A stretch of 64,000 nucleotides of DNA from contig QAOA01002460.1 in the NCBI GenBank assembly GCA_003255065.1, forward strand, positions 1 to 64,000, written 5' to 3'. Below are positions 1 through 11,645 of this stretch, one piece after another (position 1 is the first letter of the stretch; each line of letters starts with the position of its first letter). The notes under the pieces were generated by a model. That model was not told the DNA's origin, searched no databases, and was given only the letters and a program-made list of their open reading frames with translations. Origin of the DNA: Cercis canadensis. Taxonomy: Eukaryota > Streptophyta > Magnoliopsida > Fabales > Fabaceae. A program made the position numbers and the translations under genes.

Positions 1-47
1 ATATATTTTTAATCATCAAAAGACCCAAACGAAATACGGTGTCTACA
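1..47 (-). mobile_element. LTR terminus, truncated by window edge
   Basis: The stretch ends in cggtgtctaca at 37-47. Read on the minus strand this is an LTR start, tgtagacaccg, the same terminus seen at 24505 and 27802 on the minus strand. Only the first ~47 bases of this LTR are inside the window, so the rest of the element lies to the left. Confidence 0.55.
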
Positions 48-862
48 ATGTATAACCACGCTATCACAGAAAATTTAATTTACATGCTTGAAGCACCTGA
101 CAATGAACAACACCTCCTTTTAGATGGAGACATACACGAGTTTGGAAAACCTCACCTATTAGAGGATGAAGGATCCGTTATCAGTAGACTTCTCTATACT
201 TTCCTCCACTGGTTTATCTCCTTCGATACTTTGCTCCTACTGATTAAGAGAGTGAGAAAGGGATTTTGCAAGGCTTAGGGTTTTTTCTTTGTGAATTACA
301 GAATGCTTACGATCATTAGCATTTCGGATTTCAACAGATTGCCACTATGAGCAAAGGGACTTCAGTGCTTTGGGGCTTAGGGTTCCAATTTGGGATTTGC
401 AGAATCCTTCGTCACATTGCCAATGTGTCTTCAATTCTTACTCTTCAAAATACGATGCCGTATGGGTGAGGATGACATGTTTTCTTCTCTTAGTAAAATA
501 GCGTCGTTTTATGTGTGCCACACCTGCAACTAGCCTAAATGCCATGTCAACTTGCCAAGTCACCAACTAACGGTTGTCAGCACTTAACATGCCACATGAC
601 AATTTTTGTCAAATCTCACTAACGGACCCTAGCGGAGGACTAAATTGTCTTTAAGAGAATTTTTCAAAGACCAAAAAGGGGTTTTACTCAAAATGAAAAA
701 CTCAACTTGTTTTTACCAAAGAGGCAGAACAATGGTGGGAGCATCATGATGGGATCTTTTGTCTATAGGAGAAGCCATTCATAATCAGCATATTTTTTTA
801 ATTTTATATTTTAAATTACTTTTCTTTCATTTAAAAAAAATACTTCACTAGGATTTTAATAT
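48..862. other. no gene recognised; AT-rich flank
   Basis: No open frame here resembles a known protein. Bases 440-700 have the look of an old dispersed repeat (gcgtcgtttt and ccacatgac motifs) that I could not assign. Bases 721-785 match 7480-7550 (see the repeat entries). Confidence 0.4.
721..785 (+). repeat. copy 1 of a dispersed ~65 bp repeat
   Basis: About 65 bases centred on gggatcttttgtctatag recur imperfectly at 7480-7550 in the same orientation. Copy 2 lies just upstream (in gene sense) of the DUF241 pseudogene, so this may be a leftover of a duplicated promoter or leader region. Confidence 0.55.
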
Positions 863-872
863 GACAATTTAG

Positions 873-1571
873 TTTGTGTGTAATGGTGCCACTGAGGATG
901 CTATTAGACTACGCCTCTTCCCGTTTTCACTAAAAGATGAGGCAAGGAATTGGCTATATTCTCTACCACAAGGGTCTATTAGTACATGAGATGTGATGAC
1001 TAAGCAATTCTTGGCTAGATTTTTCCAACCAGCAAAAACCGCCAATATGCATAATGACATCAATACTTTTGTGCAACAAGACATGGAGGGATTGCATGAA
1101 GATTGGGAGTGCTTCAAGGGCTTAATGAGGAAGTGCCCACATCATGGTCTACTGGAGTGGATGCAAATTCAAACTTTCTACAATGATTTGAATGGGTCTA
1201 CAAGAATTCTACTTGATGTTGCTGTAAGTGGGTCATTGATGGAAAAAACTAATGAAGAGGCATACAAGTTACTTGATCAAATAGTGGCAAATGCTCGCCA
1301 ATAGCGTTATGAAAGGGGTCCAACTCAGAAAGTTTATGGGATGCATGTTATAGATCCCATCAGAGCCCTTACTGCCAAGGTGGACACTATTGCAAAGCAT
1401 CTGGCTACTCTGACAACCAATGTTATTCATACTATTCAAGCCACTTGTGAAGTGTGTCATGGCAATCATTCTAGTGAAAATTGTCCAGTGATGAACACAA
1501 ATGTCCCACCATCTCTTGAGGAAGCTCAGTTTGTAGGGAATTCTAATAGGCAAGGTGCACCATACTCTTAA
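873..1571 (+). pseudogene. retrotransposon gag, interrupted
   Basis: One reading frame encodes the plant retrotransposon gag core: LRLFPFSLKDEARNWL followed by SLPQGSIST, FFQPAKTANMHNDI, CPHHGLLEWMQIQTFYN and EEAYKLLDQI. It continues to a CX2CX3HX4C zinc knuckle (CEVCHGNHSSENC) near 1450-1490, expected to bind the genomic RNA inside the virus-like particle. Two in-frame stops break it: a TGA near 987, where the family has Trp, and a TAG at 1302-1304. No convincing start codon precedes the core. It cannot make full-length gag and is a relic. Confidence 0.8.
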
Positions 1572-2329
1572 CACTTACAATCTATGATGGAGAAACCACC
1601 CAAATTTCTCCTGGAAGGACTCTGATAATGTAGTTAACCTATCCAGATTTCAAGCTCAGTCATTACCACCTAAAGCTTCATTGGAAAATGGCCTTGCCCA
1701 GTTGGCATTAAACACCACTCAATTCATGACAAGGACTAAGACTACCCTGCAAAACCAAGTTATTTCCATCCGCAACTTAAAGGTGTAAGTTGGGAACATT
1801 TCTAATATGCTCTCTTCTAGAGATCAAGGTACATTGCCCAGTAACACAGAATCAAATCCTAGGGAGCATGTGAATGCCATAACTCTTAGGAATGACAAAG
1901 TGGTGAAAGAGCCTGAAAAGAAGAGCTAGTGGTAGAAAAAGCATCTGAAGCAATAGAAGAAGCTATTGTACCAACTAAGGAAGTTCCAAAAAGGGAGGTG
2001 AAAAAGTTCAAGTCCATACTTTTTCCTAATAATCCTCAACCATACAAATCCTGAGTGTCATTTCTTCACTGGTTTTAGAAGCAAAATTTAGACAAACAAT
2101 TCTCTAAGTTCCTTGAGGTGTTCAAGAAGCTCCACATCAACATTCTCTTTATGGAGGTCTTGGCACATATGCCAAGTTATGTCAAATTCATTAAGGAGAT
2201 TCTCACCGACAAGAGAAGACTAGGGGACCTTGAGAATATGGCATTTATTGAGGAGTGTAGTGCAATCTTAAAAAAGAAATTGCCACCAAAATTAATAGAT
2301 CTAGGGAGTTTTAATATTCCTTTGCTCTA

Positions 2330-2800
2330 TTGGCAACTTATCTTTTGAAAATGCACTTTGTAATCTTGGTGCTAGTATTAACCTTATGCCTCCTTCTATT
2401 TTCAGGAGATTGGGTATAGGAGAAGTAAAACTAACCTCCATCTACTTGACATTGGTGGATAGATTAGTCACATATCCAAGGGAAATCCTTGAGCATATAT
2501 TGGCAAAAGTGGACAAGTTCATCTTCCTAGTGGATTTCGTTGTGCTTGACATGGAAGAGGACCAAAAAATCCCTATAATTCTTGGTCATCCATTCTTAGC
2601 AAGTGGGAAAGCTCTTATTGATGTGCAAAAAGGGCAACTCACTTTGAGAGTGTAAGGTGAACAGGTTTCCTTCAAAGTTTTCAAAGAAATAGGGCATCCA
2701 TATGAAGTCAATGTGTGCTTTAAAATTGACATTATAGATGGAAGCACCAAATTGAAGGACCGAATTGAAGCTCATACTATGGGGATGTCTAATATGAAAA
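2330..2800 (+). pseudogene. retropepsin-like protease remnant
   Basis: The frame contains CNLGASINLMPPSIFRRLGI, then VDFVVLDMEEDQKIPIILGH and PFLASGKALIDVQKGQLTLRV, the usual order of a plant gypsy aspartic protease that processes Gag-Pol. The catalytic motif of the family is D-L/T-G-A. Here the aspartate codon is AAT, giving N-L-G-A, so the enzyme would be inactive even if expressed. A stop follows at 2653-2655, and the frame continues with VSFKVFKEIGHPYEV, the usual spacer after protease, before all similarity to pol is lost. Confidence 0.75.
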
Positions 2801-4978
2801 AGCCACCTAATTTAGAGGTCTAAGATGAGGAAATCCCCACAAAGCAAATCGCTGGTTCCTTCCCTCAAGTTAAGTCTCATAAGAAAAGAAAGAAAAAGAA
2901 GCCCTCCTTTAAAAAGATCATTTTGGAGCACCTCAAACAATTTTCTTGCTTTGGAGATGGACACTAGGTATGGAGATTGAAGGTGAATGGCCAAAAATCT
3001 AAGGCTCATAGAGATGGTAGAGCAAAATCCTAAAAATCATCCACCATTTTTCTGAACCCCAATTGAAGAATCTTAAAGACAGTTTGGCTGAAGACTATAA
3101 ATGAAACACTACTTAGGAGGCAACCCAAGCATTTTTAGCATTTATTTTAATTTTATTCAGTTTTATATTTTCAGTATATTTTAGTTTTAGTTACTAGTTT
3201 CATTTTTCATGCTTAATTCTCCTCTCTTTATGGGGCACAACTATCAGAAAGGGTTAGAGAATAAACGCCGCAACGCTAGGTTCTAAGCGCCTCAGCCCCT
3301 GTGTACACGTGCATAAGACACACCTTAACATCTAAGCGTCGTGGCTCCAAGGAATCAATGCACCGTAAAGATAGAGGCAAAGCGCAAGGGCGCCTGCACA
3401 TTAGTGCCGCAGCCCCTATGTCTTCAAATTGTTGTTACGAAAAAAAAAAGAAAAAAAAAAGGGGCTATTATCTAGGAATAGAAGAAAGTTCAGCATTCTT
3501 ACCTTTCTCTCACTGAAAATCTCCTTATGAGGATGCCTACCATTGATCTACCATTTATCCAGGGGAGTCCTCTGTCCTTACTCTTTTTACTCAACATTGA
3601 GGACAATGTTAGTTTTAAGTTTATGGGTGGAAATTTGTTGAATTTCTTTGTTTTTTTTCCCTTATTTTCTTTATGTCTAGGTTATTTATTTAGTAAATTT
3701 TATCATAGTTTGTATTTGTTTGAGTGAAAGTTTTTGATTGAAAACCTTGGACTGATGATAAAACTGATTTTCCCTTATTACAGCTCTAGAAAAATGATAG
3801 ATTTTGTGTTTGTATTTTTGTTTAACTCTTGTGTTAATTCTTGTTTAACTGGAATTTCTTGAATCATTGAGCACTTAGCCATGTTTACTTGAAATTTGCA
3901 TGCTTAGAGATGATTATGTGAATTTAGCCATTTCAAAATCTCACAGATTGCTAGAACTTGGCTGATGGTCAGTCAAGGTGAAGTCATAGGCTGCACAATA
4001 TTAGGAATATGATTTAGGCCATTGTTGTTCAGTTTGAGCCTTTCTAGCTAACCCTATGAATAATGTCTTATCCCTAGCATACCCCATTGAGCTTAAATTA
4101 GCATTTTTCTTTGTCACCTACATTGCTCCTAGCCATTGGATGTATATCTTTATGAACCTTTCATCTAAAGCACATATTCAATTTTAACAACATCTAGAGC
4201 TAGGGAATATTAGGGAGGATGGGTGGAGTAAAAGAAAGAAAAATGTCAATGCAATGGTTACCATAGAAATAAAAAGTGAAGTACTACATCCTTGTTGAAA
4301 AGAAAGTGTTTGCAATGAAAAGAAAAGACAATTGTGCAATCGTTGAAAAGAAAAAGAAAGAAAAGAATGTCTTAAAGTGCAAGGGATATAATAACCCAAA
4401 AGAAAAGAAAGAAATTTTATTAATGGATGGCAAAGTAAAGATGAAAAAAAGTTTGGGGGAGTTATAAGCTTAAAGTTAGGTGCTCTGAAGATTTGTTCTA
4501 AACTGAAATTGTGTGATGGGTGAGTTAAGTAACATTTTTATCCATTATCCTACCCTTAGCCCAACCACACATTACAAGCCCATCAAAATTCATTCTCATC
4601 CTTGATATTGTGAATTGCCTACATTAGTGGAGATTGACATGAAAGCAAGCATATGGAAATTCTGGATTTTTAAAATTTGAGATCATTTTTTTGTGAACTT
4701 GTTTGCATAATCTAATTTAAATAGAGAGTAGGGTAAACAAGGGCTATATTTGCACGCACTTAGGGAATTTTAGTGAGATGAGATTGACTCTTGGGTTAAC
4801 AGTAAACACATTCATAACATCTTGAAATTTTTCTTGAAGTTGTGCATAATAAAGATTTTTTAGGTTTGTATGGTTAAGTAGATTAGATTTTCACTCTATA
4901 GTTAGTTGTTGAGTATATTTTAATTTTTCTTTTTCTCTTTGCTTGAGGACAAACAAAATCTTAAGTTTGGAAGTATTT

Positions 4979-6528
4979 TTTGACTGGATTTTATATCCAC
5001 TCTTTAAGTATCTTTAGCTTAATATTTTGTATGGTTCTTGAGGAATTTTAGAGTTAAGTAATATGGGATTTGGATCCAGTCATGTCACTTGAGTCATGTT
5101 GCTCAGATCTGAGCCGTCCATTTTATTAAAGCTCATTTCAACCATTAAATATTAATGTGTTTTAATGGTTGAAATGACCTTAAATAGAATAGACGGCTTA
5201 GATCTAAGCAACATGACTCAAGTAAACATGACTGGATCTCTTTCCAGTAATATGTTTTTATTAACTTGTAGGTTTGGTTTAGAAATTACAAATTTCAAGT
5301 TTTAAAAGTGAGGAAATGGCATTAAGTAAGAACAAAGAGACATAAATAAAGAGCCCCATCACCACTTGCACAGGGCTGCAGCGCCTGTCATGGGCATTTG
5401 GAACGCAGCAAGCAGAAACGTAGAGTAGCTGCGCTATTTTGGGTCATCTTCAGTGCTAGATAGAACAAAAGTGCAGCAGCGCCTGCACACCATGCACCTG
5501 TAACATGCAATTTCTACTCGTGCAAGTGGAGACTTAGTAGCTCAGCACCGTAGCTCTTATTCTTTGGCACCTCTGCGCCCGCGCAACACGCCAGCCTAGC
5601 CACAAGCAGCACTGCGGTGCTCGAGTGCGATTTTAAGTCGGCAACAATTTTACTCTTAATTAAAGTAGGATTATGTCATTAATATAAATAGGAATTTTAG
5701 GTCTTAGTTTGAGGACTTCTTCCTAGAGGTTTTTGGAGAACGAGGGCAAGGCAAGGATCGAGGCAAGGATTTGTGACAAGAATCTTGGCTTCATTACGAA
5801 GTTTTATTCTTTTCTCATATATGTCTAGATTTTATTCAATTATGTCTTTCAATTATTTCATGAACTAATTTACTTTTCTAGGGCTACTATGTAGCTTAGC
5901 TAGAATGATTTGTGACTTTTTATTTCTTTAATTCAAGAACACCTTTATTAATTATTGTCTTCTTCTCAATTCTTCATGCTTTTAATTGTTTGATTACCAA
6001 TTAGTTGATTAGATAATTGCAATGAGACTAGGAGGTAATTTTTAATTAAGGATCCTAGAGATTAAGAACATAGATTACATGTAGGATATGAATATACCTC
6101 CATGGCCTATGTAGTCAATTAAAGAGAACCAAAAAATTAAATGAATTTCTAGGTTATTCATAATTCACATAGGAGAATAGTAAGTTCATAACTTAAAGAT
6201 ACTTTTGTTTGACATTGGGAAAGGCTAATGAATTATTTAGGGTTCTTAGCTAGAAATTAGGAAGATTGTTCTTAGTTAATGAAATAGGGATAGCAAATTG
6301 GAATAGCTATGGTGAAATCAAAAGCCTTAGATACTTCTCATCCATCTTTCTACCTATTTTAATATTCTTGCATTTTAATTATTGTTTGATATCAAATCTT
6401 GATTTTCTTGACTATCTAGATAAAATTAGAATACACCTAATTTTGGTACTTAGTAGCCACAGTCTCCATTGGATGATACTCTACTCTTATTTTATTACTT
6501 GAAAACGATAACGTACACTTGTGTTAGA
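4979..6528 (+). repeat. 3' LTR of the gypsy element
   Basis: The segment begins tgactggattttat after a short purine-rich tract (aagtttggaagta). Its 3' part (6400-6520) matches the LTR at 60531-61971 read on the minus strand: both share tctagataaaattagaata, ttttggtactta and ttattacttga. The right end is approximate because the terminal CA is not preserved. A GC-rich block at 5370-5640 and a foldback insertion at 5073-5238 lie inside. Confidence 0.65.
5073..5238. mobile_element. foldback MITE inside the LTR
   Basis: Two arms of about 70 bases are near-perfect reverse complements: the left begins gatccagtcatgt, the right ends acatgactggatc. They are separated by a short AT-rich loop near 5145-5165. 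The whole 166-bp unit is absent from the related LTR at 60531-61971, so it is a later insertion of a miniature foldback element. No target duplication could be fixed. Confidence 0.7.
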
Positions 6529-6602
6529 GTTTTAGACAACAACACTCATGGGAAAAATTGAATATGAGTGTCCAGAATTATCAAAATTTGCCTATTTTCT
6601 AA

Positions 6603-7363
6603 CTAGTTGTTGAAGATGTTGAGAAAGGAGATTCTTATTCTAATCAATTGCCTTAAAATGCTCTAAATTCCATCTTCTAGATCTTGAATACACATCTCCA
6701 AATTTTCCATATCCTTTGAAAATTCTCAACAGATGAAGGCTTGTGACTGATGAGAGATTGCAATGCTGCATCTACCTTTCTAAATTCACTTGTATATGAT
6801 TCTTTAGAGTGACAAGCTACTCTTTTGGGTTGCATCAACTTGGAGGTTACTAATCATCTGCTTTGCTTTGATTGTCCCTTTGGATTAGAGATAAACATCA
6901 ATAGAGATTCTAATGAGTTCACAGTGATTGCTTATACTTCTTTTAGGATGCTAAGCAAGGAGAAAGTTTCTTTGTTTGTTTTTGGGAACTCATTTTTTAT
7001 TGCCGTCAACTTTCCTAAAGCCTTGTGGACTGCCTTCTTAACCTTTTTCTTTGAAGCCAAGTATTTTCCACCCTCAGTTGTGAATGCATTTTCACCACCT
7101 CTTCTCCTGTGAGCAAATGACTTAAGTTCCATTAAGCTTTCCTTTGATTGAAGCAGGGCATCCTTAGTAGTGCTACAAATATCCAAGAGCCTCATAGACC
7201 CTTCTAATATTTCCTCGCCGCAGTCTCGTGCTAAGGTTTTTTGGGTGAATGCCAATTGGAGCAATTTATCTATGCATTCATGCAAATCCTGCAACCCACT
7301 GAGTTTGTGGCTGATTGTAGATGATGATGATGAGGTGGCTTCTGAAGCCTTCAATCTATGAAA
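6603..7363 (-). pseudogene. DUF241 / BPS1-like protein pseudogene
   Basis: Read on the minus strand, the frame begins HRLKASEATSSSSS and continues with ISHKLSGLQDLHECIDKLLQ, GSMRLLDICSTTKDALLQ, SLMELKSFAHRRRGGENAF, ITVNSLESLLMFISNPKGQS and KVDAALQSLI. These are the conserved blocks, in order, of the plant DUF241 family, which includes BPS1-like proteins and is about 280-300 aa, usually intronless. The start codon and roughly the first 35 residues are missing, a TGA lies directly upstream, TAA at 6930-6932 and a TGA (where the family has Trp) interrupt it, and a frameshift near 6690 precedes the C-terminal block ISFLNIFNN, which ends at TAG 6603-6605. It is a single-exon pseudogene. The family's function is poorly known; BPS1 affects a root-derived growth signal in Arabidopsis. 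Confidence 0.85.
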
Positions 7364-7479
7364 CCCTAAATTCTTAAATCACATGAGCTCTCTAAATATG
7401 GCATCTACCTTAGATGGTTTTCCATAAATATGTCTCCTCCATCTTGAAATGTTGCAGGTATAAAAACTCTTTCTGTGTT

Positions 7480-7550
7480 CAATAAAGGGGCAAGACATTG
7501 GTGGGATCATCCAGAGGGGATCTTTTGTCTATAGCAGAAGAAGCATTCAT
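7480..7550 (+). repeat. copy 2 of a dispersed ~65 bp repeat
   Basis: Imperfect match to 721-785, including gggatcttttgtctatag. It lies about 120 bases beyond the 5' end of the DUF241 pseudogene. The two copies flank the degenerate gypsy element plus the pseudogene. At ~65 bp they are far too long for a target-site duplication. Confidence 0.55.
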
Positions 7551-8295
7551 ATTTAAATATACCAATTAGTTTGCCAACATGGGATGAATTAGGGGCAAGA
7601 GGAATCGAAGCATCTTCTGATTTCAATGGCCATGTTTATGCATTATTCCCAATTCAATATTTCAATTAATAAATGTTTTTAAGTAAATGCACAATGCTAA
7701 TACCTTGTTCTACTAAGGAGTGCATTTGGTATATGGGGGAATTGAGGAGAATATTTTATCGGTAAAATTTTCATGCATACAAAAAACTAATCTTTTGACA
7801 TAAAAAAGTTTTTGAGGATTTATTTGCAAGAGTCTTACAAAGCCAAAAAAACACCTCAGGTTGATCTTGGAGATTTGCTTTTATGTCATAGAAGTTTGTT
7901 TGTATGGGTGAAAATTTGCAACAATAAAACATCCCTCCCCCCAAGCTACTCTTATACCAAATGCACCCTAGAGATTAATATACAGAACACAAAAGAGGAA
8001 GCTTGCACCATAGTCTGTTATGCTTCATTGGAAGCTGTATAAGAGGAGAATTTGCAATACTATGAAGCAAGGATGCAACAAATCCATCAAAACAAAAATT
8101 TAATTATGAAGAAGCAAACTTCTGGTTTGTTACCTTCTAATAATATGTACTCCTGTTAGCCTTGCAATACTTTGTTGTTCTAGTAATGAATAATCATCTA
8201 AAGTGTGATAGAATTAATTGAATAAACTCCATGTTCAAAATCCATGTAAAAAAGGAAAAATAAAACTTCATGTTTAAAATATACTTAGCTAATGA
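7551..8295. other. no gene recognised
   Basis: AT-rich sequence. The one open frame (7812-8042) has no recognisable family features or splice context, and I do not consider it a gene. Confidence 0.5.
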
Positions 8296-8858
8296 GGTTA
8301 ATTGACTTGAATATTATATTTCGATAAATTATTTACTTACATATACTTTTCAAACTATTTGCGTAAATATTGAGTTTTCATTGAAATCTAATTTTACAAA
8401 AGACAATAGGTCTTGTCGCATGCTACGCAGCATGACCCTTTTGGTCAGTCACATCACAAAAGGCGAGACCAATAAAATTTGAAGAAGGAGAAAGGCTAGT
8501 GGGGGGTTTTAATGCATGCATTAAACTTTCCACCAATCAACTTTGGTCAAAAGATGGTGATGAGGGGTCACGCTAAAGGCAGGTCCAGTTGGATCATGTC
8601 ACATCTCATGTGTCGGGACCACTTGTTAGCGTCACCTTTTCAACCTCAACCACGACTGGCACTAATGACAAGCTAAGTCCTGTCTCATGCCACGTGGCAT
8701 GAATAGAAGGGTTACGCCCCAAGGCATGCGGCAAGACTAACTTTGTCTTTTTGTGAAATTATGTTTTAATGAAAATTATAATATTTGCGTAAATAGTTTA
8801 AAAAGTATAATATGTGAATTAATAGTTTGCTAAAGTATAATATTCAAGTCAATTAACC
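8296..8858. mobile_element. Mutator-type MITE with long terminal inverted repeats
   Basis: The left end ggttaattgacttgaatatt (8296-8315) is the reverse complement of the right end, which finishes aagtcaattaacc at 8858. Complementarity continues for about 110 bases through caaactatttgcgtaaatat. The flanks tagctaatga and tagctagagg look like an imperfect 9-10 bp target duplication, the size expected for Mutator-like elements. There is no coding capacity. The internal part (8400-8760) has further short inverted segments around gcatgctacgcagcatg. The terminal repeat resembles that of the larger element at 8945-12842, so the two are probably distant relatives. Confidence 0.7.
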
Positions 8859-8935
8859 TAGCTAGAGGACTCTAAACGTCATATAAGAAAGAAACAATAA
8901 AATTTATGAACTCAAACTTCATATAAGAGCCTCGA

Positions 8936-8944
8936 GGGTTTTGT
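8936..8944 (+). repeat. 9-bp target-site duplication, left
   Basis: gggttttgt, identical to 12843-12851 directly outside the other end of the MULE. Confidence 0.9.
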
Positions 8945-9671
8945 GGCAAATTGACATCAATAATACATTTTTGTAAACTATTTACATAAAATGGGCAATT
9001 TTCAAACTATTTATCTAAAATGGGCAGTTTTCAATATTTTATTATTTTTCAAATGGAAGTGAAACACGCTATACACAAATAAAGCATGTATAAACTGAAC
9101 ACGCTATAAAACATTTGAACAAATCGTGTATCTACTATTCACGAGAGAAGACTTGGAAAAGCGTGAAACTGAACACACTTTAGGTCTAAAACGTGTTCAC
9201 TTTGAACAGGCTTTACATGGTACTCCGCAATGTGTTAACTCGAGGTAAAATTCTAAGGAATAGTGTTTTGAAACTATTAACGTTGCATATGTAAACGCGT
9301 GAAGGTACACTATTAAAGCGTGAACGAATTTATAAATACCAGCCTCCTAAGCAAATTCTCAGTGTGAAAGTGTTGCATTGCAAAACTTGAAATTGCTCTG
9401 AGAGTTTGTTGCGAAGATTGAAGGTGCTGTTGGAATTTGTAGTAACTTTGAGCTTCTGAAGGTACTTTTATTTAATTATCTTGTATTAGATTATGTATAG
9501 TAGTAGTATAATACATATTTAATGTTAGAGTATTATTAAAAATAAATGTGTTATTAATATTTACTTATTTATTGATAATTGTAATAATTTGTGCTTAAAA
9601 GTGATAATTATGTATGAGTATTGATGAAAAATTAATTGCTATAAAAATGTGATAATGTTTATATACTAATT

Positions 9672-11570
9672 ATGATTGAAAACAAATATTTTAGGAAGAA
9701 GATGCATATATTAATAAATCATAATTGTCGGATGTATAATGGGCCCCAAAGTGTAATGTGTGAGGGGTTGCCAATCTATGCATTGAACTTAAAAAAGACA
9801 TGTGGATTGAATAAATTAAAATTTCATATCCACACTAAAATGAGACTTCAAGCAAATGAAGTAATTGAAAAGATAACTTATAGATTCCCAATTTCAGTTA
9901 ATCTATTGTTTTATTATGCATTTGAATTGAGATCTAATGAAGATGTTAAGATAATGTTTGAGAGTAATGCTCAACATCCTATTTTGGGTTCAATTGAGAT
10001 ATATATGGACATTATGACTATGAATGTTGGTGGAGATGGAGGTCAACCTGAAGCTGTTGAAAAAGGTGGCCCAAGTTCATTCCCTTGTTCCTATTCTCCA
10101 TATAGTCAACTGGGGATAGAAGCCGAGCCTTGTTATGAACCGGATGTTGGTTTACATGGATTTCAATACGATTTGGCTACTTCTAGTCAAACACATATGC
10201 CAGAAGGAGGTTATGAGTATGAAAATAGTGACTCGTGGCTAAGTTTAGATGTTTGCAGTGGTGGCATTGAAGTACATGAAGCTGGATGTAGCCAACGTGG
10301 AAGTGAACGGGAAAACATAAGTTGCAGCAATTCACCTATTGATCATCTAATTTACAATAGTGATGATGAGGATTATGATTGCAGCCCAGACATTGGAGAA
10401 TCAAGCGGTGATGAAGAAGGGGAAGACTTGCAAGATCTTAATGTGGAGCCACTGATCTAGGAACCAATATCTGCCAGGGCGCACACACGTTGCACCAATA
10501 CAGGCGGTACTTCCACCGTATTAATTCGGAGGCAATACAGATAGTTAAAGATGTTGAACAAATAATGGGGAGTAGCCAATGGTAGAGAGGCGATGAGCTG
10601 CAAATTAGGCAGAAGTTTGAAACTAAAAAAGATCTTCAATTAGCTATAAAACAATACTCCCTTCATGTGCACCAACATTTCCATGTGAAAGAGTCCAAAC
10701 CTAACAAATTGAGTTTGATATGTTCAAACAATGTTGATGGATGCAATTAGAGACTTTGGGCATGCTTACAAACTAGGAGCAAGATTTGGGAGATAAGAAA
10801 GTACAACGAGTCTCATACTTGTACAAATGCAACCTTAACACAAGATCATAACAAACTAGATGTTAAGGTGATTGCAACAACAGTTATTGAGATGGTTCAG
10901 GAGAATGTCTGTGTGCCTATAAAGTTGATACATGAGCGTATAAAGAGCACATTCTCCTATCAAATATCATACAGGAAAGTGTGGCTTGCAAGGGAAAGAG
11001 TAATCGCTACAGTGTATGGTTATTGGAAGGAAAGTTACAATTTGCTGCCCAAAGGGATGGCTACACTTGAGAAACATGCACTTGTAACTGTCATTGAATG
11101 GTGCCTAGATGATTGATGGATGAGAAGACCACCAAATGATCCTATATTGAAGAGATTTCGACATGTCTTCTGGGCATTCAAGTCATGCATTGACGCATTT
11201 AGGTTTTACAAGCCAGTAGTCCAGATTGATGGGACTTTCCTATATGGGAAGTATAATGGGACCTTACTCATCGCCACTACACAAGATGGCAATAGGTCAC
11301 CTTTGCCTTTAGCTTATGCCGTCGTGGAAGGTGAGACAAAATATGTATGGTCATGGTTTTTTTATACCTGTGAGATAACACGTTGCTCGGAACATAGAAA
11401 ATCTGGCAATAATTTCAGACCGCTATGTTAGCATCATTTCATCCATTGAAGACGAAGGGGTTGGTTGGCGTCCACCATTGGCGCATCATTTTTTTTGCTT
11501 GTGCCATGTGGTGAGCAATTGGAACAATGCCTTCAAGAATGTTGATATGAAGCACAAAATCTACAGTGCT
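9672..11570 (+). pseudogene. MURA-type MULE transposase, decayed
   Basis: The first open stretch (9672-10460) is the acidic N-terminal region usual in plant MuDR proteins (SDDEDYD, GDEEGEDLQDLNVEP) and ends in a stop. The next part carries the MuDR N-terminal domain (KFETKKDLQLAIKQYSLH, FHVKESKPNKLSLIC). It then continues to ESHTCTN and to the MULE transposase core: PVVQIDGTFLYGKYNGTLLI with the first catalytic Asp, LPLAYAVVEGE and, after a frameshift near 11360-11400, NLAIISDRYVSIISSIE with the second Asp, then CHVVSNWNNAF. In-frame stops occur at 10458-10460, near 10747 (where the family has Trp) and at 11114-11116. The C-terminal part with the SWIM zinc finger is absent. The product would have catalysed cut-and-paste transposition; this copy cannot. 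Confidence 0.88.
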
Positions 11571-11645
11571 GGTAAGAATATAATTCTGACTATACAATTG
11601 ACACATATATGTGCTATAGCATGATACTGTATTTCCTTATTGGTA

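Larger units (their letters stand above)
863..6528 (+). mobile_element. degenerate Ty3/gypsy LTR retrotransposon, pol deleted
   Basis: In order the element shows a gag reading frame (873-1571), a retropepsin-like region (about 2330-2800), a post-integrase leader typical of plant gypsy elements (ggaggcaaccca at 3118-3129), a long untranslated 3' region with the motif ttgaggacaatgttag (3597-3612), and a 3' LTR (4979-6528). No reverse transcriptase, RNase H or integrase sequence lies between protease and the 3' region, so the element has an internal deletion and is non-autonomous. No 5' LTR is recognisable, so the 5' end is truncated and the start given here is approximate. The LTR resembles that at 60531-61971 on the other strand, so both belong to one family. 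Athila-type affiliation is my inference from gag and the LTR ends. Confidence 0.75.
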
